Of a DNA stretch of 12,367 nucleotides, positions 7,175 to 12,367 are shown one piece after another (position 1 is the first letter of the stretch; each line of letters begins with the position of its first letter). Origin of the DNA: Deltaproteobacteria bacterium (GTDB lineage Bacteria; Desulfobacterota; UBA8473). Below the pieces are notes generated by a model. That model made no database searches and was not told the DNA's origin. It saw only the letters and a list, made by a program, of their open reading frames with translations. The stretch lies in assembly GCA_030623035.1 (NCBI GenBank), contig JAUXFK010000064.1, positions 1 to 12,367 of the forward strand. The letters run 5' to 3'. Both the position numbers and the translations under genes were made by a program.

Positions 7175-8833
7175 ATGTCTGAACTTACTGATTTGAAAGA
7201 AGAACTTAACAGATGGGACGAGGGTGTAAAGAAAGCTACAAGTAAATATCCGGAGAGGAAAGAGAACTTTGAGAGTACCTCTGGAATAGAATTGAAGAGA
7301 ACCTTTACCCCGTTGGATATTGAGGGCCTGGATTATCTTAATGATGTAGGATTTCCAGGCAAGTATCCTTTTACAAGAGGCGTCCAACCCACTATGTACC
7401 GTGGAAGGTTTTGGACAATGAGGCAGTATGCGGGTTTTGGAAATGCAGAGGATACGAATAAGCGTTATAAGTATCTTTTAGAGCAAGGTCAGACCGGCCT
7501 TAGTGTCGCCTTTGATCTGCCTACTCAGATAGGTTATGATTCGGATTATTCATTGAGCCTGGGTGAGGTAGGTAAATGCGGGGTTGCTATCGATTCATTG
7601 GCGGATATGGAAACCCTGTTTGATGAAATCCCTCTGGATAAGGTGAGCACATCGATGACCATTAATTCTACAGCCGCGATTTTGCTTGCCATGTATATAG
7701 GGGTAGCCGAAAAACAGGGAGTAACTTTAGATAAACTCACCGGGACGATTCAAAATGATATTCTAAAGGAGTATGTTGCGAGAGGGACGTATATATTTCC
7801 TCCGAAGGAGTCGATGAGGATAATTACAGATATCTTTTCATTCTGTAAAGATAATATGCCTCGCTGGAATACGATTAGTATAAGCGGGTATCATATTCGG
7901 GAAGCCGGCTCTTCGGCTGTCCAGGAGGTTGCTTTTACATTGGTCAATGGTATCGCTTATGTAGATGCTGCCATTCAGGCTGGGCTTAATGTGGACGACT
8001 TTGCTTCTCGTCTTTCCTTCTTCTTTAACTCACATAACAATATTATCGAGGAAGTAGCGAAGTTCAGAGCTGCCAGGAGGATGTGGGGGAAGATAATGAA
8101 GGAGAGGTTCCATGCGCAAAAAGACAAATCATGCATGCTAAGGTTCCATACGCAAACAGCGGGGTGCACGCTTATCGCTCAGCAGCCGATCAATAATATC
8201 GTCAGGGTTGCATTCCAGGCTTTGGCCGCTGTTTTAGGTGGCACCCAATCCCTCCATACCAATTCATTTGATGAAGCCCTGGCGCTACCTTCAGAAGATG
8301 CGGTAAGAACTGCATTACGAACCCAACAGGTTATTGCCCATGAAAGTGGTGCGGCTGATATTGTAGATGTTTTGGCAGGTTCTTATGCGGTTGAAGCATT
8401 AACGGATACGATTGAAAAGAAGGCATTTGAATATATTGAGAAGATAGATTCAATTGGGGGTGCAATTAAGGCGATAGAGGCCGGTTATATACAAAAAGAG
8501 ATCGGTGATAGCGCATTTCAATATCAAATTGATGTGGAAAAGGAAGCTAATATTATCGTTGGTTTAAATAAGTTTCAGATAGAGGAGCCGCCGCCGACGA
8601 ATCTATTAAAGGTGAATCCGGAGGTTGGTAGATTACAGTGTGAGAAGTTAGAAAGAGTAAAGAAACAAAGGGATGATGCAAAGCTTAAAAAGGCACTAAA
8701 AGACCTGGAAAATGTGGCAAAGGGAGATGGGAACCTGATGCCGAATATAATGGAAGCTGTGAGAAACTATGCCACGCTGGGTGAAATCACGGATATACTC
8801 AGGGGTGTTTTTGGTGAGTATCGAGAGGCATAG
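7175..8833 (+). CDS. mcmA1: Methylmalonyl-CoA mutase catalytic (alpha, N-terminal) subunit without B12-binding domain
   Basis: This 552-residue protein matches the substrate-binding TIM-barrel half of the adenosylcobalamin-dependent acyl-CoA mutases, which interconvert methylmalonyl-CoA and succinyl-CoA. Visible signatures include PTMYRGRFWTMRQYAGFG, GLSVAFDLPTQIGYDSD, TIQNDILKEY, SMRII and ISISGYHIREAG. Y85 (in RQYAGF) and R215 (in SMRII) correspond to the residues that recognise the methylmalonyl carboxylate, and Y239-H240 to the catalytic pair. Isobutyryl-CoA mutases replace the first two by Phe and Gln, so methylmalonyl-CoA is the better substrate call. The DxHxxG cobalamin domain of single-chain mutases is missing, so a separate small subunit of about 130-140 residues must be encoded elsewhere; neither it nor a MeaB chaperone is in the window. 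GGAGGG at 7163-7168, 6 bases before the ATG, supports the start. It lies 31 bases after ntrX. Likely roles are propionate metabolism or the methylmalonyl-CoA route. Confidence 0.93.
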   Translation: MSELTDLKEELNRWDEGVKKATSKYPERKENFESTSGIELKRTFTPLDIEGLDYLNDVGFPGKYPFTRGVQPTMYRGRFWTMRQYAGFGNAEDTNKRYKYLLEQGQTGLSVAFDLPTQIGYDSDYSLSLGEVGKCGVAIDSLADMETLFDEIPLDKVSTSMTINSTAAILLAMYIGVAEKQGVTLDKLTGTIQNDILKEYVARGTYIFPPKESMRIITDIFSFCKDNMPRWNTISISGYHIREAGSSAVQEVAFTLVNGIAYVDAAIQAGLNVDDFASRLSFFFNSHNNIIEEVAKFRAARRMWGKIMKERFHAQKDKSCMLRFHTQTAGCTLIAQQPINNIVRVAFQALAAVLGGTQSLHTNSFDEALALPSEDAVRTALRTQQVIAHESGAADIVDVLAGSYAVEALTDTIEKKAFEYIEKIDSIGGAIKAIEAGYIQKEIGDSAFQYQIDVEKEANIIVGLNKFQIEEPPPTNLLKVNPEVGRLQCEKLERVKKQRDDAKLKKALKDLENVAKGDGNLMPNIMEAVRNYATLGEITDILRGVFGEYREA

Positions 8834-8913
8834 AATTGACTTTTTTTAACCAATAAATTGCGCCATAGATTGCTCTTTCGTGTATCCGAATCCTATGAGA
8901 AGCTCCCTCAACT

Positions 8914-8936
8914 ACCAGTGTTTCTCTGGTTTTTTT
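8914..8936 (+). terminator. Possible weak intrinsic terminator after the mutase gene
   Basis: ACCAG at 8914-8918 pairs with CTGGT at 8926-8930 across a 7-base loop, and a run of seven T follows (8930-8936). The orientation suits transcripts coming from the mutase gene, about 80 bases after its stop. The 5-bp stem is short, and the same bases encode a plausible Lys-Lys-Thr stretch of the hydrolase relic on the other strand, so the match may be accidental. Confidence 0.3.
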
Positions 8937-8987
8937 GGCCTTTTCGTAGAGTTTCCATGCATGGCAAACATCAACAACTTCGTCATT

Positions 8988-9014
8988 AGACCCGTGTATT
9001 ATAAGCACGGGTCT
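8988..9014. repeat. Perfect 9-bp inverted repeat inside the hydrolase relic
   Basis: AGACCCGTG (8988-8996) and CACGGGTCT (9006-9014) are exact reverse complements around a 9-base AT-rich loop. Neither side is followed by a T run, so it is not a standard terminator. It overlaps the RPVLIIHGSN codons of the relic, which could explain it as chance coding sequence. An operator or RNA hairpin ahead of the HNH operon remains possible. Confidence 0.5.
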
Positions 9015-9196
9015 GGGGGAAATGTTGTCAAACTAAAATTCAGTTGCAAACAAAAAAAATATATGTTAATTTTTAAATAGGTGTAATGCGTTGGCCAGAT
9101 AAAATTTCCTAAAGGCGGTCATCAAAACGTTTTTATAAAAAAATCCTTTTATCCTTGATATGTTCATAAGAGAACACATTGGAATTTTAATTCAAA

Positions 9197-9793
9197 ATGA
9201 TAAACTCAAGCGTATTAGTCCTAAACAGGTCTTTTCTACCCGTCAATGTTACAACTGTTAGGAGGGCCTTTTGTCTTCTTTATCAAGGGATTGCAAAGGC
9301 CGTCAATTCTCAGTTCGAAACATTCGATTACGAGAGCTGGAGTGATTTAAGTATAGAACAGCACGATGAAACAATAGGCCTCGTAAATAGAGTGATAAAG
9401 ACTCCCAGGGTTATCCTTTTGGTAGCCTATGATAGGATTCCGAAAACGCATGTAAGGTTTTCAAGAGCAAATATATATGCCAGGGATAGGAACAAATGCC
9501 AATATTGTGGCGGCATTTTTCCTAAAAATGAATTGAGTCTCGATCATGTTGTCCCAAGAGCTTATGGAGGAAGTTCCTGCTGGGAAAATATTGTATGCTG
9601 TTGTTTCCCCTGCAACAAAAAGAAAGGAGGCAAAATGGCTCAGGAGGCGAATATGAAACTACTAAAACCACCGGCCAAGCCCCGCTGGACTCCTTTTTTC
9701 AGGGTTCATATCCAAGATATGATGCAAGAAGAGTGGCGAACATTTATAAATATGGTAGATGTATCTTATTGGAATACAGAGCTGTTGAAGTAA
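9197..9793 (+). CDS. HNH endonuclease family protein
   Basis: This 198-residue protein opens with SVLVLNRSFLPVNVTTVRRA, the usual N-terminus of a widespread family of small bacterial HNH proteins. The nuclease core shows C101-x-x-C104 (CQYC), LSLDHVVPRAYGG with D116 and H117, WENIV with N131, and C136-x-x-C139-N140 followed by KKKGG. The four Cys should hold a structural zinc and H117/N131/N140 form the HNH metal site, so the nuclease looks intact. Its length is normal for the family. The in-frame stop TAA at 9188-9190 makes the ATG at 9197 the first start; the ribosome site is weak (GGAA at 9181-9184). The biological role of these stand-alone HNH proteins is not settled. No methyltransferase or other restriction gene lies beside it. 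The next gene starts 14 bases on, so it probably heads an operon. Confidence 0.88.
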   Translation: MINSSVLVLNRSFLPVNVTTVRRAFCLLYQGIAKAVNSQFETFDYESWSDLSIEQHDETIGLVNRVIKTPRVILLVAYDRIPKTHVRFSRANIYARDRNKCQYCGGIFPKNELSLDHVVPRAYGGSSCWENIVCCCFPCNKKKGGKMAQEANMKLLKPPAKPRWTPFFRVHIQDMMQEEWRTFINMVDVSYWNTELLK

Positions 9794-9807
9794 TTCTTCA
9801 GTAATTC

Positions 9808-10767
9808 ATGACTAAAAAATATAAATTTATTAGCCAGGATAGTGATAATAAAAAGCGATTGGATACTTTTCTTTCGCAACAAAACCTGCCTGTTTCCCGC
9901 TCCCGGATAAAGAGATTAATCGACGCAAAACTTATTCAAGTAAATGATATATCCCCTAAGGCCGGGTTAAGGATAAAAGAAGGTGATTTAATAAGGGTGT
10001 CTATTCCAGAGCCTACCCCGGCTGATCCCTCCCCAGAAAATATCCCCCTGGACATTATATATGAAGACAGATCTATCATTGCGATCAACAAGCCTCCTGG
10101 ATTGGTGATTCATCCAGCCCCTGGTAATTATTCTGGAACTTTGGTTAATGCCCTATTATATCACGTCAGGGATCTCTCGGGTATAGGGGGGGTAATACGG
10201 CCTGGTATCGTGCATCGACTTGATAAGAACACGTCAGGAGTACTAGTTGTGGCCAAGAATGATCTTGCCCATCAATCGCTGGCAGACCAGTTTGAGAAAC
10301 ATTCTATAACAAGAAAATACATTGCCATCGTTTATGGGAATTTTAAAGATAAAAAGGGGACCATTGCCTCTTGTATTGGGAGACATTTAATAGACAGAAA
10401 GAGGATGTCAACCAAAACCAAAAAAGGTAAGGAGGCAATAACACACTGGAGAGTAATTGAGCCCTTTAAAGAGACCTCTTTATTAGAGATAAGCCTGGAG
10501 ACCGGGAGAACTCATCAGATCAGGGTTCATCTGGCGGATATTCAGCACCCTATTATAGGCGATCCGGTTTACTGCAGTAAAAAAAAGTTATTGACAATAA
10601 AGGATAATCGGCTTAGAAAGAGGCTGAAAAGCTTAAACAGGCAGGCTTTACATGCATATCTTTTAGGGATTAACCACCCTATAAATGAGGAGTATATGGA
10701 GTTCATCGCACCTATGCCGGAAGATATGGAAGAGACATTGAATATGCTAAGGCTCATGGATTTGTAA
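9808..10767 (+). CDS. rluD: RluA/RluD-family ribosomal large subunit pseudouridine synthase
   Basis: This 319-residue enzyme should convert selected uridines in 23S rRNA (or another structured RNA) to pseudouridine. An S4 RNA-binding domain occupies about 17-65 (KRLDTFLSQQ, VSRSRIKRLI). The catalytic domain includes NKPPGLVIHPAPGN, then RPGIVHRLDKNTSGVLVVAK with catalytic Asp D139, and the RTHQIRVHL motif typical of the family. The S4 domain and length fit RluD, which modifies helix 69 of 23S rRNA, but RluC-like targets cannot be excluded from sequence alone. A stop at 9802-9804 in the same frame fixes ATG 9808 as the earliest start. No clear Shine-Dalgarno is seen, so it may rely on coupling to the HNH gene 14 bases upstream. 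Confidence 0.92.
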   Translation: MTKKYKFISQDSDNKKRLDTFLSQQNLPVSRSRIKRLIDAKLIQVNDISPKAGLRIKEGDLIRVSIPEPTPADPSPENIPLDIIYEDRSIIAINKPPGLVIHPAPGNYSGTLVNALLYHVRDLSGIGGVIRPGIVHRLDKNTSGVLVVAKNDLAHQSLADQFEKHSITRKYIAIVYGNFKDKKGTIASCIGRHLIDRKRMSTKTKKGKEAITHWRVIEPFKETSLLEISLETGRTHQIRVHLADIQHPIIGDPVYCSKKKLLTIKDNRLRKRLKSLNRQALHAYLLGINHPINEEYMEFIAPMPEDMEETLNMLRLMDL

Positions 10768-10779
10768 CCTATTTATATC

Positions 10780-10788
10780 AGGAGGTGA
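10780..10788 (+). promoter_or_regulatory. Very strong ribosome binding site for the TTG-started fabF-like gene
   Basis: AGGAGGTGA is a full 9-base match to the 16S rRNA anti-Shine-Dalgarno sequence. Its GGAGG core ends 6 bases before the TTG at 10792. This placement decides the start codon, since no ATG near the N-terminal motif would keep the family's RRVVITGLGV beginning. Confidence 0.88.
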
Positions 10789-10791
10789 ATC

Positions 10792-12036
10792 TTGAAAAGA
10801 AGAGTGGTTATTACGGGTTTAGGCGTAATTGCCCCTAATGGTATTGGCAAAGAAGAGTTCTGGGATGCATTGGCGAATGGAAGGTCGGGGATTGGGAGGA
10901 TAACAAGGTTCGATGCGTCTACCTATCCTTCCCAGATAGCCGGTGAAGTGAATGGATTTGATCCCCTTGATTATTTGAGCCCCAAGAATGTAAAAAGGAT
11001 GGATCGATTTGCCCAATTTGCTGTAGCTTGTGCTAGAATGGCAATGGAGGATTCTGGACTTATTATATCGCAGGAAAATGACAATAGAGTAGGTATTGTT
11101 TTCGGCTCAGCAGTAGGGGGTGTACAAATAGCAGAGTCACAACACAGCATTTTTATAGAGAAGGGACTTCGAAGAGTGAGTCCTTACCTGGCTATAAGCC
11201 TCTTTCCTGGAGCCTCTTCCTCCCAGATTGCTATAGAATTGGGGATAAAAGGATACAATACTAATATCTCTACAGCCTGTGCTGCAGGGTCCGATGCGAT
11301 TGGCCATGCTTTTTATGCAATACGGAATAATTTGGCAGATGTCATAATTTCTGGCGCTGCAGATGCTCCTATCGTTCCTCTCACCTTCGGAGCTTTTTGT
11401 GCTATTAAAGGCTTATCGACCGATAAAAATGATGAACCAGATAAGGCCTGTAGACCTTTCGATAGAGAACGTGATGGATTCGTCATGAGTGAAGGGGCAG
11501 GGGGGGCCGTTTTAGAAGAACTTCAGCATGCTCTGAAACGAAATGCTTATATTTATGGTGAAGTTGCGGGTTATGGAGCTACAAATGATGCGTATAGTAT
11601 GACCCAACCCATGCCCAATGGTGAACAGACTGCCGAAGCCATAAAAAATGCATTGAAGGATGCGAATCTTCAGCCTGAGGAAATCAATTATATAAACGCC
11701 CATGGAACTTCTACACCATTGAATGACAAGGTGGAGACAAGGGTAATTAAAGAGGTGTTTGGTGACAATGCTTACAGAATACCAATTAGCTCTACCAAGT
11801 CAATGACAGGTCATTCCTTAGGGGCCTCAGGGGCTATCGAATTAATCGCTTCTATCTTAACCTTAGAGAATCAATTTGTCCACCCAACGATAAACTACGA
11901 AAAACCAGATCCTGAATGTGATCTTGATTATGTACCCAATAAAGGCCGTAAAGCTGAAGTTGATGTGATACTGTCAAATACCCTCTCTTTTGGTGGTAAA
12001 AATGTAGCTTTAGTTTTGAGTAAATTTACCGAATAA
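10792..12036 (+). CDS. Beta-ketoacyl-ACP synthase II family protein (FabF-like)
   Basis: This 414-residue condensing enzyme extends acyl-ACP chains by decarboxylative condensation with malonyl-ACP. The Cys-His-His triad is complete: C163 in NISTACAAGSDAIG, H304 in NAHGTSTPLND and H341 in KSMTGHSLGASGAIE, with K336 conserved. The length equals that of housekeeping FabF. The gate loop near the end reads SNTLSFGGKN where standard FabF has SNSFGFGGTN; F400 is kept but neighbours differ, hinting at another chain preference. Translation starts at TTG behind a strong ribosome site. It follows rluD by 24 bases and precedes a reductase gene by 26. No acpP, fabD, fabG or rnc lies beside it, unlike the usual fabF locus, so a secondary role in a special lipid or polyketide-like product is plausible. 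I therefore leave the symbol blank. Confidence 0.9.
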   Translation: MKRRVVITGLGVIAPNGIGKEEFWDALANGRSGIGRITRFDASTYPSQIAGEVNGFDPLDYLSPKNVKRMDRFAQFAVACARMAMEDSGLIISQENDNRVGIVFGSAVGGVQIAESQHSIFIEKGLRRVSPYLAISLFPGASSSQIAIELGIKGYNTNISTACAAGSDAIGHAFYAIRNNLADVIISGAADAPIVPLTFGAFCAIKGLSTDKNDEPDKACRPFDRERDGFVMSEGAGGAVLEELQHALKRNAYIYGEVAGYGATNDAYSMTQPMPNGEQTAEAIKNALKDANLQPEEINYINAHGTSTPLNDKVETRVIKEVFGDNAYRIPISSTKSMTGHSLGASGAIELIASILTLENQFVHPTINYEKPDPECDLDYVPNKGRKAEVDVILSNTLSFGGKNVALVLSKFTE

Positions 12037-12062
12037 TCCGATCGCTTTTTTTGGAGTTAAAA

Positions 12063-12367
12063 ATGAAAACTTTGGTGACTGGAGGAACAGGATTTATAGG
12101 AAGCCATTTGGTAAAAGCGCTTGTTGAAAAAGGGCGAAATGTACGATGTCTGGTGAGGGAGACCAGCAATGCGAAGTTCTTGGAAGAACTTGGAGTGGAG
12201 CTTGTATATGGAGATATAATGGATAAAGATTCACTCATAGATGCTGTCAAAGGAGTTAACATAATATATCACCTCGCTGGTGAGGTTTATTCCAAAAGAA
12301 GCAATGACTATTTCAAAGTCAATGTTAACGGAACCAAGAATTTACTTGAAGTGTGTCTATCTGAAAA
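12063..12367 (+). CDS. NAD-dependent epimerase/dehydratase (extended SDR family), 3' truncated
   Basis: The window holds the first 101 codons; the gene runs off the end. The N-terminus MKTLVTGGTGFIGSHLVKAL carries the Rossmann glycine motif GGTGFIG (7-13). YHLAGEV and the later NVNGTKNLLE are standard features of the extended short-chain dehydrogenase fold. R31 after the second strand (CLVRE) is often seen with NADP-preferring or HpnA/3-beta-HSD-like members. The catalytic YxxxK lies beyond the window, so substrate cannot be judged: sugar epimerase, hopanoid-linked HpnA type or a beta-hydroxy/keto lipid reductase are all possible. GGAG at 12053-12056 sits 6 bases before the ATG. It follows the FabF-like gene by 26 bases, suggesting a shared transcript and perhaps the same pathway. 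Confidence 0.88.
   Translation, partial: MKTLVTGGTGFIGSHLVKALVEKGRNVRCLVRETSNAKFLEELGVELVYGDIMDKDSLIDAVKGVNIIYHLAGEVYSKRSNDYFKVNVNGTKNLLEVCLSE

Larger units (their letters stand above)
8799..9032 (-). pseudogene. Remnant of an alpha/beta hydrolase (C-terminal fragment)
   Basis: Read on the - strand from 9032, the frame gives FDNISPRPVLIIHGSNDEVV, then a KLYEKAKKTRETLVVEGASH stretch and IYWLKK. This is the typical end of an alpha/beta hydrolase: the strand before the catalytic Asp (D in SNDEVV) and the loop carrying the catalytic His (H in GASH). A TAG stop sits directly upstream at 9033-9035. The nucleophile elbow (GxSxG), the cap and the core sheet are absent, so no active enzyme can be made. 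The family-like part ends close to the mutase stop codon. The frame then runs on for about 13 codons antisense to the end of the mutase gene, which is probably not native sequence. It is best read as a decayed gene left after deletion. A GTG at 9006-9008 could start a 69-residue peptide, but no ribosome site supports it. Confidence 0.78.
8834..9196. other. Intergenic stretch: hydrolase relic plus AT-rich leader
   Basis: Between the mutase stop and the HNH start there is no intact gene. The first 200 bases are the reverse-strand hydrolase relic. The remaining roughly 160 bases (9036-9196) are rich in A and T with several A or T runs (around 9050-9080 and 9130-9150). I see no RNA gene, no long hairpin and no insertion-sequence ends. 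The promoter for the downstream HNH-rluD-fabF run should lie here, but no -35/-10 pair is convincing. Confidence 0.6.

Noticed and set aside
8880..9080. 66-codon open frame on the + strand between the mutase and HNH genes
   Set aside because: It is the complement of the hydrolase relic, which has clear family motifs on the other strand.
9155..9182. TTGATA as a -35 box for the HNH gene
   Set aside because: No acceptable -10 hexamer lies 16-18 bases downstream.
9595..9804. 69-codon + strand frame overlapping the end of the HNH gene
   Set aside because: It is out of frame with the zinc-finger motif of the HNH protein and shows nothing recognisable.
12034..12056. CGATCG followed by a T run as a terminator after the FabF-like gene
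   Set aside because: There is no stem of useful length, and the T run merges into the ribosome site of the next gene, so co-transcription is more likely.

Overview
The window reads as ordinary bacterial chromosome, with every intact gene on the + strand. The gene content suggests a Gram-negative anaerobe-like lineage such as Desulfobacterota (old deltaproteobacteria) or a neighbouring phylum. The clues are an NtrY/NtrX pair, a methylmalonyl-CoA mutase catalytic subunit without its B12 domain, and a giant secreted protease ending in a CFI-type C-terminal motif. This placement is inference from gene types; no marker gene was compared.

Region 1 (1-3507) is the 3' part of a modular secreted subtilisin-like (S8) protease. 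It contains the catalytic domain minus its Asp, an IPT/TIG-like domain, a beta-rich nidogen-like segment, five PKD/K319L-like repeats, a Gly/Asp linker, a CFIATAA box, and a hydrophobic C-terminus with a basic tail. Region 2 (3552-7143) is a tightly coupled two-component system: an NtrY-type membrane sensor kinase and an NtrX-type sigma-54 activator, 1 base apart. Region 3 (7175-8833) is the methylmalonyl-CoA mutase catalytic subunit, 31 bases after ntrX and so possibly co-transcribed with it.

Region 4 (8834-9196) is the only long stretch without an intact gene. Most of it is a decayed fragment of an alpha/beta hydrolase on the - strand, which butts against and runs over the mutase stop codon. 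The rest is AT-rich DNA where the next operon's promoter should lie. Region 5 (9197-12367) is a closely spaced run of four genes: an HNH endonuclease, an RluD-type pseudouridine synthase, a FabF-like ketoacyl-ACP synthase starting at TTG behind a very strong ribosome binding site, and an NAD-dependent epimerase/reductase cut by the window end. The last two look like the start of a specialised lipid-building cluster, because no acyl carrier protein or standard fab genes are beside them.

I did not find a clearly new biological system. The items most worth a second look are the C-terminal anchoring module of the protease, the homogenised PKD repeats, the hydrolase relic, the split mutase next to NtrYX, and the FabF-reductase pair.
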